DNA of 13,633 nucleotides, taken from Thermococcaceae archaeon (GTDB taxonomy: Archaea; Methanobacteriota_B; Thermococci; Thermococcales; Thermococcaceae). A model generated the notes under the pieces. It had not been told where the DNA came from. It made no database searches and worked only from the letters and a program-made list of their open reading frames with translations. Position 1 is the first letter of the stretch; each line of letters begins with the position of its first letter. The DNA is taken from the NCBI GenBank assembly GCA_027064745.1, contig JAMOPD010000170.1, forward strand, positions 1 to 13,633, read 5' to 3'. The position numbers and the translations under genes were made by a program. Positions 1 to 7,382 of the stretch are shown here, in pieces.

Positions 1-8
1 TGTAAAGA

Positions 9-31
9 CTAAAAAAGAGAATAAAAAGAAA
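9..31 (-). terminator. T-rich terminator of the glycosyltransferase gene
   Basis: Read on the minus strand, two T-rich tracts (TTCTTTTTATTC and TCTTTTTTAG) begin about 20 nt after the stop codon of the glycosyltransferase. Archaeal transcription often ends at such U-rich tracts without a hairpin. This is inferred from composition only. Confidence 0.5.
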
Positions 32-50
32 TTTTTTCATGAATATTATT

Positions 51-1298
51 TTATAAGCCTTCATTGTTGATCCTCTCCGTTTTATACCATTTACGTGGAG
101 AAAAGAGCGAAAGTAATGCTACAATCCCTATTATATACCAGTAGACAAACGCCACATATATGTACGGAGTATAGCTCTCAAATCTAGTATCGCTAAAATA
201 ATAGAGTATTATTCCAGTAAAGAACATATTCCCTCCAAAGAACATAAATGCCGCAAGGTAATATAGAACACCATTTATAGCTCCTTGGATTAAATTTGTT
301 ATTGAAATTATATCAAATATACCTCCAAAAACATAGGAAAAGAAAATTGTATAACTTAATGTTGTTGCCATAGAGATTGCAGGCCCCATATAGGTAATAG
401 CAAGTTTAAGAGCTTTCAGATGGCCTAAGTTTCGTCTGTATTTCCATAGCGCATATAAGCATTCATAATATCCCTTAAACCATCGCATTCTCTGATTTAT
501 CAAGGCCTTAAAGCTCAATGGAGCACGTTCAACAATGAAGGTCGAGTCAATGTAAGAAATTTTCTCTCCTATTCTAGCAAGTTCGATAGTTAAGTATGCA
601 TCTTCAGTCAGGCTTTCAGGAAATCCCCCTATCTTATTTAAAACATCCTTCCTAACAGCCAATCCCTCTCCACTCATGGGAGCATAGCCAACAAATTTCA
701 TATATACTGGGAGATAGATGTCATACCATATGAATGTGTCTAACGCAATAAATTTTGAATGGAGCTTCTCGCCGATTCTATATACTTTCGTTGTAACAGC
801 AGCAGCACCTTTTTTAATTTCTGCTACTACAGATGAAATATAATCCTCAGGTACTATGTCATCAGCATCAAAAACAATTATTACATCTTCTTCAATATAT
901 GGGAGGGCCTGATTCATGGCTCTGGGTTTTCCAATATATGTGCTTCGTGTGTATATAACCTTAACATTCATACCTCTGAAACGGAGGAAATTTACCAATA
1001 CAGGGATGCTCCTTTGTGTGATATTATCCTCTCCTTCAATCAAAACATATACCGTTATCAACTCAGGGAGATACGTTTGGTTGGCAACTGATCGGGCAGT
1101 CCTCATAACACTCAATGGATGTTCTTTATGGAAAGGGAGAAGCACAGCTACTTTAATATCATGATTAAACATAGGTTGATTCTGGGTTTGTGTGGATTTT
1201 ATTAGTGGTCGGGATAGGCTTGGTGCTACCCCAACTATAAATATCATTTGAATTAAAATAAACATTAACTTGAGCAATACTACCGTGATTGAAAACAT
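51..1298 (-). CDS. membrane-anchored family 2 glycosyltransferase (QxxRW type)
   Basis: A 415-residue GT2 enzyme that probably transfers a sugar from a nucleotide-sugar donor at the cytoplasmic face of the membrane, as processive or BcsA-like family members do. Visible features in order: N-terminal hydrophobic helix (about 5-25); GT-A core from about 47 with GKPRAMN (123-129); the metal-binding D-x-D type motif DADD (144-147); TED (231-233) with the likely catalytic base; QRMRW (269-273), the acceptor/product-site signature; then hydrophobic segments near 295-325, 340-368 and 379-399. The stop is followed by a T-rich tract. A TATA-like box lies about 26 nt before this ATG and there is no clear ribosome binding site, so the message may be leaderless, which supports this start. 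It is divergent from the PrsW-like gene. The sugar and acceptor cannot be read from the sequence; surface polysaccharide or glycolipid synthesis is an inference. Confidence 0.88.
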   Translation of the reverse strand: MFSITVVLLKLMFILIQMIFIVGVAPSLSRPLIKSTQTQNQPMFNHDIKVAVLLPFHKEHPLSVMRTARSVANQTYLPELITVYVLIEGEDNITQRSIPVLVNFLRFRGMNVKVIYTRSTYIGKPRAMNQALPYIEEDVIIVFDADDIVPEDYISSVVAEIKKGAAAVTTKVYRIGEKLHSKFIALDTFIWYDIYLPVYMKFVGYAPMSGEGLAVRKDVLNKIGGFPESLTEDAYLTIELARIGEKISYIDSTFIVERAPLSFKALINQRMRWFKGYYECLYALWKYRRNLGHLKALKLAITYMGPAISMATTLSYTIFFSYVFGGIFDIISITNLIQGAINGVLYYLAAFMFFGGNMFFTGIILYYFSDTRFESYTPYIYVAFVYWYIIGIVALLSLFSPRKWYKTERINNEGL

Positions 1299-1318
1299 GA
1301 AAATATAGACTCTGAATA

Positions 1319-1328
1319 TTTTTATAAG
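1319..1328 (-). promoter_or_regulatory. TATA box of the glycosyltransferase gene
   Basis: Minus-strand CTTATAAAAA is centred about 26 nt before the ATG at 1298, the usual archaeal TATA-to-start distance. This places transcription initiation at or beside the start codon, giving a leaderless or nearly leaderless mRNA. Confidence 0.55.
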
Positions 1329-1367
1329 TGTTATTGCTCAGATTCCCCTCTCATAATCTGCAAATTT

Positions 1368-1384
1368 GAGGAATGTTAATAAAG
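1368..1384 (+). promoter_or_regulatory. probable BRE/TATA of the PrsW-like gene
   Basis: Purine-rich GAGGAA precedes TTAATAAAG, resembling a BRE plus TATA box. Initiation would fall near 1405, leaving a leader of only about 8 nt that includes the GGTGAT ribosome binding site. The match is moderate. Confidence 0.35.
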
Positions 1385-1412
1385 ATTCACAATAAGTCTT
1401 ATTGGTGATATC

Positions 1413-2126
1413 ATGGATGTGCTGAGCACGATAGTATTTTTTGCCTATGTCCCTGCAATTGTAATAATGTGGTACTTCTATCATTTAGATAAATACGAAC
1501 CAGAGCCTAAAAAATATGTTATTGGAACATTTCTGCTTGGAGCTACACTCTCTGTTGGTGTTGCATTTGTACTGGAAACTCTACTCACTCCACGTTGGAT
1601 AAGGGGATATGCTCTCCTTCCTGCAAGTGCCTTTTATCTAGCCTTAGTTGCGGGAATTGTTGAAGAACCTGCAAAGGCCTTGGCAATAAGATTACCCTTT
1701 AAAGCGGGTCAAATGGATGGGATCATGGATGGAGTGGTCTATGGTATCGCTGCAGGTTTAGGATTTGCAGCAACAGAAAACATGCTCTATGGTCTTGGAT
1801 ATGGTGCCGCAATCACTGTAACAAGGGCATTTTTAACCCCTTTTGCTCATGGTAGCTGGAGCGCTATAGTAGGAGTTGGATATGGACTAAAATCCGAAGG
1901 TAAAATACATTCTCTAACGAACTATTTCCTTCTGGCAATCTTCCTTCATTTTCTCTGGGATTACTATGCATTTATGAGTGCTACACTTCCTCAGTATAAC
2001 ATCATGCTAATCCTCCTGCTCTTCATAAATCTAATTCTACTGAGATATTTCGTTATCTTAGGCCAGAGGGAAGATCTAGAGAAACAGTGGTGGTACTGGT
2101 TTGTGGGAGGCAGGAAGAATGTATAA
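1413..2126 (+). CDS. PrsW-family intramembrane protease (CPBP/PrsW superfamily)
   Basis: A 237-residue multi-pass membrane protein. Family hallmarks are visible: the glutamate motif EEPAK (84-88), a DGxxxG stretch (106-111) leading into GFAATEN (117-123), AHGSWS with H146, and HFLWD with H179. These acidic and histidine residues form the metal-site signature of PrsW and related CAAX-type proteases. About seven hydrophobic segments are seen (near 7-22, 37-57, 70-90, 108-126, 130-153, 171-190 and 196-217). The PrsW founder in Bacillus cleaves the anti-sigma factor RsiW; archaea lack that system, so the substrate here is unknown. GGTGAT at 1404-1409 sits just before the ATG and supports this start. 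A 71-residue gene follows after a 60-nt gap and could be cotranscribed. Confidence 0.85.
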   Translation: MDVLSTIVFFAYVPAIVIMWYFYHLDKYEPEPKKYVIGTFLLGATLSVGVAFVLETLLTPRWIRGYALLPASAFYLALVAGIVEEPAKALAIRLPFKAGQMDGIMDGVVYGIAAGLGFAATENMLYGLGYGAAITVTRAFLTPFAHGSWSAIVGVGYGLKSEGKIHSLTNYFLLAIFLHFLWDYYAFMSATLPQYNIMLILLLFINLILLRYFVILGQREDLEKQWWYWFVGGRKNV

Positions 2127-2186
2127 GATTGAGATATTCCACGGAAAGGGTATGGAAAATGTACTGACTTGTAGGGGGTAGGAGAA

Positions 2187-2402
2187 ATGTCTGAGCTAAA
2201 AAATCGCATTGAGAAGGCATTGTTTGAAGCTCGGCCTTATATTGAGTATTTTGATAATGTGAAGAAGAAGATAGATGAACTGGAGGAAAAGGCTACTGAC
2301 GTCGATAGCTTTCTGTTCCTACTTAACAAAGAGATTGAAGTCGCTGAGGAACCTTTCAAGACTGACTTAAAGATTTTTCTGCAGAAATTTGAGGGCATAT
2401 GA
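2187..2402 (+). CDS. small charged helical protein of unknown function
   Basis: A 71-residue protein that I do not recognise. It is rich in Glu, Lys and Asp, has no cysteine and no membrane segment. Residues about 1-40 (with KKKIDELEEKA near 26-36) should form a long amphipathic or coiled-coil helix, and a second helix probably spans 45-68. The ATG has AGGAG two to three nt upstream, somewhat close, and GGGGGT slightly further away. It lies 60 nt after the PrsW-like gene on the same strand, so cotranscription is likely, but a functional link is unproven. Codon use looks like that of its neighbours. Coding status rests on the ribosome binding site, codon pattern and position. Confidence 0.6.
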   Translation: MSELKNRIEKALFEARPYIEYFDNVKKKIDELEEKATDVDSFLFLLNKEIEVAEEPFKTDLKIFLQKFEGI

Positions 2403-2525
2403 ATTTTCCATTCCCTGATTCCCGTCAAAACTAAAAGCTACCCATGCATAGGCCAGCACAGGGATAGGGGCATTTTCCATTTTTGCAAATTCTTCTTAGT
2501 GGTAATCAAAATATGAATAGAAAAA
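2403..2525. other. non-coding stretch after the small helical gene
   Basis: No convincing gene, RNA or repeat is seen in this part of the long gap between the 71-residue gene and the GDPD operon; the remainder of the gap holds the decayed gene described separately. A 37-codon minus-strand frame (about 2370-2480) exists but lacks a ribosome binding site. Confidence 0.5.
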
Positions 2526-2576
2526 GTATTTAAACTTCAACAACACTTTCTATAGAAAACCTCTGGGAGAGGGAGC
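2526..2576 (+). promoter_or_regulatory. core promoter and leader of a decayed gene
   Basis: GTATTTAAAC (2526-2535) after an A-rich stretch looks like a BRE/TATA box. Initiation would fall near 2556, followed by GGGAGAGGGAG just before an ATG at 2577. The arrangement looks like a genuine gene start, although the reading frame after it is broken. Confidence 0.45.
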
Positions 2577-2983
2577 ATGAGAAACATCAGACTAGTATTT
2601 ATAATGATTCTTATGAAACAGCTAGTACCCTAATTCCCATCATGTCTTTGGTTGTGCTTGTTGAACGCCTGTATGAGCAACCACTTAGCATCTACAAGCA
2701 TCAAAACCAATCTTTAATGATGAGAACTTAGGGTACCCTCAGGATTAACGGCACGGTAGGATGGGCATTAACAGCTCAAAAATTCTGCATGGAGAATGCT
2801 TCCAGAATCTCTGTATTCTTGAGTTTGAGAAAAGATGGAACATCCCATCCGGAGGATATGAGTAGGTGGAGTGCCACGGGAAGGATGATAGTGGATGGAA
2901 GGAGGTCTGTTGAAGGTCAGATGAAGTTCATTATTAGGCATCAGAAGGAAAACATGGATAGAAGAGAAAGAGGTGCACTTTGA
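2577..2983 (+). pseudogene. decayed gene, possibly for a secreted or membrane protein
   Basis: The ATG at 2577, preceded by a promoter and a purine-rich leader, opens a hydrophobic N terminus (MRNIRLVFIMILMKQLVP) that stops at 2631. A second frame is then open from 2534 to 2728. After a TAG at 2729 the same frame runs from 2732 to 2983 for 84 codons, with protein-like text such as INGTVGWAL, ENASRISVFLSLR and DMSRWSATGRMIVDG. A third frame (about 2946-3050) reads KEVHFEITYALAGWN into the 3' end of the neighbouring GDPD gene. The pattern fits a single ancestral gene broken by at least one frameshift and one stop. An ATG at 2789 would give 64 residues but has no ribosome binding site. I recognise no family; a secreted protein is suggested only by the leader. 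Confidence 0.4.
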
Positions 2984-3026
2984 AATTACCTATGCCCTTG
3001 CTGGCTGGAATCAATGCCAGAAATCT

Positions 3027-3782
3027 TTACCTCAGTCCGAGCTCCTTTAGGTACTTGATCATTCTTTCAACATCGTTTGCTATCACAACATCGAATAAGC
3101 TCTTCAACTTGGTCAGATTGTTGTTTTTGTAAAATAGGATGTCATTTTCAGTCCAGAGAGCAACTCTAAGGCCTAAAGAGCGCATCCAGCGAAGCGCCTG
3201 TAGGGTTTTTTCAAGACCTATCAGAGGAATGGCCTCCATCGGAACATTTACAGACCAGAGTTTAAGTTCCTCTTTAAGCTGTGGTATCTTAGGGACAACT
3301 TTTTCATTATCAATGAGGAGACCGATTCTTATTTTATCATTTAATCTTCTGGTTTTTCTTAGAGCTTCAAGTTCGAATGATGATATCATAACCCTGTCCA
3401 GGGCATTAAACTCCTCAACAACTCTCAGGCTTTCCTCAACCGCATCGACGTCCTTTATCTCAATGTTAATGAGGGCATCTCCCGGCAGAACCTCAAAGAC
3501 CTCCTCAAGTGTTGGGATATTCTGCCCCATTCCGAGGTTGGCTTTTTTCAGTTCTTCCAGCGTCATCTCCTTCTGGTGGCCATTCAGGCTTGAGGTTCTA
3601 TCTATGCTTTCATCATGCATGATTACAGCTTTTCCATCCCTTGTCAGCCACACATCGAGCTCTATCCCATCCGCTCCAGCGTTGATGGCCTCAACAAACG
3701 CCAGAATACTGTTTTCTGGGTATCTTGACATGAAACCCCTGTGTCCAAGAACTAGGGCTCTGTTCTCTTCCCAGCTTGCCAT
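3027..3782 (-). CDS. glycerophosphodiester phosphodiesterase family protein (downstream copy)
   Basis: A 251-residue GDPD-type TIM barrel, the usual size for the small soluble archaeal and bacterial forms. The family hydrolyses glycerophosphodiesters to glycerol phosphate and an alcohol using a divalent metal. Visible signature: HRG (14-16), PENS..AF (22-29), the metal-ligand pair E41-x-D43, HD (56-57) carrying the second catalytic His, DRTS (61-64), and IEIKD (107-111) with the third acidic ligand E108 and K110. There is no signal peptide, so it is cytoplasmic. It starts 29 nt after the stop of a second GDPD gene, so the two are almost certainly cotranscribed. GAGGCGGT lies upstream of the ATG. 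Archaeal lipids carry sn-glycerol-1-phosphate, so the physiological substrate may differ from the bacterial one. Confidence 0.9.
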   Translation of the reverse strand: MASWEENRALVLGHRGFMSRYPENSILAFVEAINAGADGIELDVWLTRDGKAVIMHDESIDRTSSLNGHQKEMTLEELKKANLGMGQNIPTLEEVFEVLPGDALINIEIKDVDAVEESLRVVEEFNALDRVMISSFELEALRKTRRLNDKIRIGLLIDNEKVVPKIPQLKEELKLWSVNVPMEAIPLIGLEKTLQALRWMRSLGLRVALWTENDILFYKNNNLTKLKSLFDVVIANDVERMIKYLKELGLR

Positions 3783-3811
3783 AGCTACCGCCTCAGATAG
3801 AAAAAGACAGT

Positions 3812-4522
3812 TTATCTAAAAAGCCTTTTCCCTAAGAGCCTTGATGCCCTTGAGACATCATCCGAGATCAGGATATCGCAGTACCTAACAAGATAGGGGA
3901 GGTATTTAAATTCATCCTGCTGATAGTTCCAGAGTGCTATTTTAACTCCCATCCCCCTTGCCCATCTGAGGAGGAGTTTAAGAGCTGAAAGTCCTACATA
4001 GTCCACGGCATCTATAGGTACATGGAGGGAATACAAGCCAAGCTTTCTTCTAAGAACAGGAAACTTAAAGAGTGAGTTCCACTCCACTATGGAGAAGCCC
4101 AGCTTCACATCTTCGTCCCTCTCCCTAATAGCCCGCAGAATAGCAGGGCTATCGGATGATAAAATTACCCCATCTAACTTTCCAGCAACCTTGAGAACAT
4201 CATCAACAGCGTCAATATCCTTAACATCCACGTTAAAATATGCCTCTGGAAATTCTCTGAGAATTTCATCGACGGTGGTTACCATAGCTCTAAGGGGATG
4301 CAGGCGCTTTATCTCACTCAGTTTCAGGGTTTTTACATCAAAAGTCTCTCCGTTGGTTCTGAAGTATCTATCATGCATCACTATGAGCTTTCCGTCTTTA
4401 GTTAGCCAGACATCAAATTCCACTCCATCTGCTCCATACTGGAGGGCTTTTCTGAATGCTGGGAGAGTGTTTTCAGGATAAAACCTTTTGAGTCCTCTGT
4501 GGCCAAGCAGCATTATGTTCAA
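3812..4522 (-). CDS. glycerophosphodiester phosphodiesterase family protein (upstream copy)
   Basis: A 236-residue paralogue of the gene that follows it in the operon. Conserved points: HRG (8-10), PENT (16-19), E35-x-D37, HD (50-51), and VDVKD (98-102), where the third acidic metal ligand is Asp instead of the usual Glu. The region after HD reads RYFRTNGE and lacks the normal DRT motif seen in its neighbour (DRTS). These differences suggest altered substrate use. The start is uncertain: the upstream frame opens with TTG at 4522 ([10 protein letters not shown]), which gives a full first beta strand, while ATG at 4513 is the first conventional start; neither has a strong ribosome binding site. 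A core promoter at 4555-4571 puts initiation near 4535, compatible with both. Confidence 0.87.
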   Translation of the reverse strand: MNIMLLGHRGLKRFYPENTLPAFRKALQYGADGVEFDVWLTKDGKLIVMHDRYFRTNGETFDVKTLKLSEIKRLHPLRAMVTTVDEILREFPEAYFNVDVKDIDAVDDVLKVAGKLDGVILSSDSPAILRAIRERDEDVKLGFSIVEWNSLFKFPVLRRKLGLYSLHVPIDAVDYVGLSALKLLLRWARGMGVKIALWNYQQDEFKYLPYLVRYCDILISDDVSRASRLLGKRLFR

Positions 4523-4554
4523 TGTTCTTCCCCAGTTCTCAGGGTAGTCATTGT

Positions 4555-4571
4555 CCTTATTTAATTTGCGG
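4555..4571 (-). promoter_or_regulatory. core promoter of the GDPD operon
   Basis: Minus-strand CCGCAAATTAAATAAGG combines a BRE-like stretch with a TATA box (ATTAAATAA). Predicted initiation is near 4535, giving a leader of about 13-22 nt depending on the start codon. The upstream edge is 20 nt from the inverted-repeat element at 4591-4662. Confidence 0.55.
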
Positions 4572-4590
4572 CTTTCTGTATTAACCTCTT

Positions 4591-4662
4591 GATGCTGTTA
4601 GAATAACCCGTGAGAGTGCCTGATAATCCAGTATGCGAGCTGTTAATTATCCTGACAGTATC
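4591..4662 (-). repeat. short inverted-repeat element, copy 1 (MITE-like)
   Basis: A 72-bp non-coding element, related in inverted orientation to 12471-12546. By hand alignment about 53 of 72 positions match, with one 4-nt gap. The shared blocks are ATAACCCGTGAGA, CCTGATAAT, GTATGCG and TCCTGACAGTAT. Its two ends are imperfect inverted repeats: GATGCTGTTAGA at one side, and the complement of TCCTGACAGTATC (GATACTGTCAGGA) at the other. It has no coding capacity. It lies between the divergent GDPD operon promoter and the start of the broken MFS gene. It may be an old miniature transposable element or a conserved regulatory block. Confidence 0.6.
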
Positions 4663-4691
4663 TCTATATTGGCGCTTAATGGAGGGGCTAA

Positions 4692-5155
4692 ATGGATGTG
4701 GAGTTTAATTATAAGAGGATATTCCTGCTGGGTTTTGGTTTTTTGGTATAAGCATCATATGGGCGCTCTACAACGCTTATATTCCTATCTTCCTCCAATC
4801 AGTCTGTTGATGAGTATTGGCGTCATGATTGTAACGCTGTACCTCGGTCTTCAGGCAGCTGCTGGAAAGATGAAGGTTAATATGGTAACAGGTCTTTTGG
4901 ATGGGGATGTCAATGTGAATTCTCCCCATGGTCGTTGACATGACCACTGGACTATACTACTTCTTCAGCCAAGCAGCAAGCATATTTGCACCATCTGTTG
5001 TAGGTGATACCATCGATGTCACAGGCTACCAGTCGCTCCTCGTGTTTTCAGTGCTGTTTTTTGTTCTCGCACTGATTTCAATTCAGTTCGTCAGGAGGGG
5101 AGATATAGTCAAGCACAAAGGGGATATCTATGACTATGTACCCGACATAGACTGA
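4692..5155 (+). pseudogene. broken MFS transporter gene
   Basis: A good start remains: GGAGGGG at 4681-4687 precedes the ATG at 4692, reading MDVEFNYKRIFLLGFGF. The frame then ends at a TAA at 4749. Adding one T to the run at 4739-4744 restores GISIIWALYNAYIPIFLQS, a typical MFS first helix, which ends at a TGA at 4808. A second frame continues with LLMSIGVMIVTLYLGLQ, and a third, from about 4919, reads ILPMVVDMTTGLYYFFSQAA and then ends FVRRGDIVKHKGDIYDYVP up to the TGA at 5153. Only about 460 nt remain of an expected 1200 or so, so most of the middle is deleted. The C-terminal part resembles the last two helices of the intact transporter just downstream. This is a pseudogene with at least two frameshifts and a large deletion. 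Confidence 0.75.
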
Positions 5156-5240
5156 CGTCCATAAACCAAAGGATAAATGATAAAAACCTCAATGACTTAA
5201 TTTTGTTTTAGCCTTTACTTTATTAGGAGGGGGTGAATGC

Positions 5241-6506
5241 ATGGAAAAGAAAAGATTTAATTGGGGAATTGTTCTTGGACTGTCTTTTCTAGGATTCAGC
5301 AGAAGCCTTGGATGGGCGTTGAATAAAGGGTTTTCTTTTCCACTACTGTCTGCATACACCGGATCAGCATTTGTTAGAGGTACAATACTTGCCCTTGAGG
5401 GATTTATCGGTCTATTCATTCCACCTCTACTCGGATATTACAGTGATACTCTAAAATCGAAACATGGAAGGAGAAGACCTTTCATTTTTATAGGTGGTAT
5501 CCTGGCTGGCATTGCATCTATGATGATTTATACTGCCTATGTTCTTGGTGTTCCTCTCTTAGGTTTTGCCCTCGTCTTAGCCTTCTTGTATCTGTCTCTC
5601 CATTTATACACTGCCCAGTATCGAGCTTTAATGCCCGACACTATAGAGAGTGGCCAGAGAGGAAAGGCAAGCGGCTTTATAACACTGTTTGAATGGGCAG
5701 GAAATCTGTTTCTCTTTGGCATTGGGGGATATCTGGTCGCTAAACATGGAACAGGCTACTGGGGACCTTTTGCAATTGCCTCTGTTTTCTTGGTAGGTGC
5801 AGCATTGTTTATCTCCCTGAAGATTAAAGAGCCTAAAGCCCCCGAAATAGAAAAGGATGAATCCCTTGGAGAATACGTAAAAAGTATTTTCACAAACCAT
5901 GATTTTCTACGCTTTTATATCGCCCAGATTCTCTGGTGGATGAGCTTTGAGTTTGTAGCAATATTCCTTTATGGAATTCTTGCATTTATCCTCTATGGAA
6001 CAGCTACTGAGTCGGCAATAGACAAGGTTACCTCAATGGGATTGTATTTGATGGCCATGTTCAATATTGCGGTTTTACTCGGCTCACTTCCAGGGGGATA
6101 CATCTACGATAGAATCGGCAGAAGACTGAGCATAATCTTTGGAGGCTTGATTTTTGCGATACCTCTACTGGTTGGTTGGTTCATTCACACGAAGACCCAG
6201 ATATTCATCACTATCCTCCTGGCTGGAGTTGGATGGGGAGTTTTGGTGGCGGCTTCCTATCCAGTAATAGGAGATCTGCTTACAAAATACGAGAAGGAAG
6301 CATTTACAGGCCGTTACTATGGTGTCTTTGAAGCAACAAAATCAATACCTGTTCTTTTAGCTGGAACTATAGGAGGAGCGCTGGTCGATTTGGCAGGGGG
6401 GAACTATAGGGTTCTCTTTCCAATAGGTGCCCTGCTTGTCCTCGTTGCGATGCCACTTATATGGAGCATGAAAAGACTTGAAACCTCTCAGGAGGTAATA
6501 ACATGA
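5241..6506 (+). CDS. MFS transporter, SLC45/GPH sugar-transporter-like
   Basis: A 421-residue major facilitator with about twelve hydrophobic segments. Motif A appears in both halves: GYYSD with GRRRP (65-80) between helices 2 and 3, and GGYIYDRIGRR (285-295) between helices 8 and 9. YRALMPD (127-133) is typical of the SLC45/sucrose-transporter-like branch, so a sugar or glycoside carried with a cation is the likely substrate, by family resemblance only. A charged cytoplasmic loop (about 194-215) separates the halves. GGAGGGGGTGA at 5226-5236 precedes the ATG; a nearby ATG at 5236 is out of frame and ends after seven codons. Its stop overlaps the hydrolase start (ATGA), so the two form an operon. 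A damaged relative lies immediately upstream. Confidence 0.88.
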   Translation: MEKKRFNWGIVLGLSFLGFSRSLGWALNKGFSFPLLSAYTGSAFVRGTILALEGFIGLFIPPLLGYYSDTLKSKHGRRRPFIFIGGILAGIASMMIYTAYVLGVPLLGFALVLAFLYLSLHLYTAQYRALMPDTIESGQRGKASGFITLFEWAGNLFLFGIGGYLVAKHGTGYWGPFAIASVFLVGAALFISLKIKEPKAPEIEKDESLGEYVKSIFTNHDFLRFYIAQILWWMSFEFVAIFLYGILAFILYGTATESAIDKVTSMGLYLMAMFNIAVLLGSLPGGYIYDRIGRRLSIIFGGLIFAIPLLVGWFIHTKTQIFITILLAGVGWGVLVAASYPVIGDLLTKYEKEAFTGRYYGVFEATKSIPVLLAGTIGGALVDLAGGNYRVLFPIGALLVLVAMPLIWSMKRLETSQEVIT

Positions 6507-7372
6507 TTGTGTGGGCAGTTCTGTTTATTATTCTACTGTTCTTTGCTTTTATAACATTCATTGCCTATAAAATGGCATCTCCCCCACGTTTAATTGGTGA
6601 TTGGACGCCTAAGGACTTAGGCTATGGCTATGAATATGAGGAACTCTGGATAAGAACTAAAGACGGACTCAGACTCCATGCATGGTGGATTGACCAGGGC
6701 AACGAAAAGACTATTATACCCCTACATGGATACACAGCGAGCAAATGGGAAGAGATATATATGAAACCCACGCTGGAAATACTTCTTAAAGGCGGCTATA
6801 ATGTTCTTGTCTTTGATTTCCGGGCCCATGGAAAAAGTGAAGGGAAGTACACCACAATCGGCGACAAAGAGCTAATCGATGTTCTTTCAGCTGTAGACTG
6901 GATTAGAGAGAACAAATCTGCTAAGGCTCAAAAAATAGGACTTATTGGATTTTCAATGGGAGCAATAGTTACAATAAGAGCACTGGCAGAAGATGAAAGG
7001 ATTTGTTGTGGTATAGCCGACAGCCCTCCGATTTATATGGATAGGACTGGGGCAAGGGGACTGAAGTACTTTGCAAAACTTCCTATATGGTTATATAGCA
7101 TTGTCAAACCGATTACCCTCTGGATAAGTCGAGGGAAGATTATTAATATTATAGAATACGCCAACAAGATCAAGAAGCCCCTCCTCTTAATAGCAGGTAA
7201 GAAAGACCCTCTCGTCATGATTAAGGAAGTTGAGGAGTTCTACAAGAAAAATAAGAAAATAAACCCCGAGGTTAATCTCTGGGTGAGCGAAGCCGCCCAT
7301 GTTAGGACAATAAACATCAGCAGAGACTGCTATGAAACCCACGTCTTAGAGTTCTTTGGAAAGATGCTTTGA
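6503..7372 (+). CDS. membrane-anchored alpha/beta hydrolase
   Basis: A 289-residue serine hydrolase of the COG1073-like type. An N-terminal hydrophobic helix (about 2-22) anchors it or acts as an uncleaved signal; few positive charges precede it, so orientation is unclear. The catalytic set is visible: oxyanion HG (75-76), nucleophile elbow GFSMG with S151, acid D235 in GKKDPLV, and H266 in AAHV. DFRAHGKSEG (105-114) is a typical family stretch. GGAGGT at 6490-6495 precedes the ATG, which overlaps the transporter stop, so translation is coupled. The pairing suggests that the hydrolase acts on what the transporter carries, possibly an ester or acylated sugar, but this is inference. A T-rich tract follows the stop. 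Confidence 0.87.
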   Translation: MIVWAVLFIILLFFAFITFIAYKMASPPRLIGDWTPKDLGYGYEYEELWIRTKDGLRLHAWWIDQGNEKTIIPLHGYTASKWEEIYMKPTLEILLKGGYNVLVFDFRAHGKSEGKYTTIGDKELIDVLSAVDWIRENKSAKAQKIGLIGFSMGAIVTIRALAEDERICCGIADSPPIYMDRTGARGLKYFAKLPIWLYSIVKPITLWISRGKIINIIEYANKIKKPLLLIAGKKDPLVMIKEVEEFYKKNKKINPEVNLWVSEAAHVRTINISRDCYETHVLEFFGKML

Positions 7373-7382
7373 TTTTTATTTT
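7373..7382 (+). terminator. T-rich terminator of the MFS-hydrolase operon
   Basis: The tract TTTTTATTTTT lies directly after the hydrolase stop, in the 9-nt gap before the converging ABC permease gene. It matches the U-rich termination signals of archaea on the plus strand; no hairpin is needed. Confidence 0.6.

Noticed and set aside
2367..2495. Minus-strand frame of about 37 codons with protein-like text (PIPVLAYAWVAF)
   Set aside because: No ribosome binding site or promoter; it overlaps the 3' end of the small plus-strand gene and matches no family I know.
2715..2745. Possible C/D box RNA (AATGATGA)
   Set aside because: No CUGA boxes at suitable spacing and no second box C'.
3139..3819. 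Long plus-strand frame of 226 codons
   Set aside because: It lies entirely antisense to the GDPD gene, is Ser/Arg-rich with no family resemblance and no ribosome binding site; it is a mirror of a real gene.
4633..4938. 101-codon plus-strand frame as an intact gene
   Set aside because: Its beginning lies in the inverted-repeat element and its middle reads MFS helices out of frame; it is part of the broken transporter.
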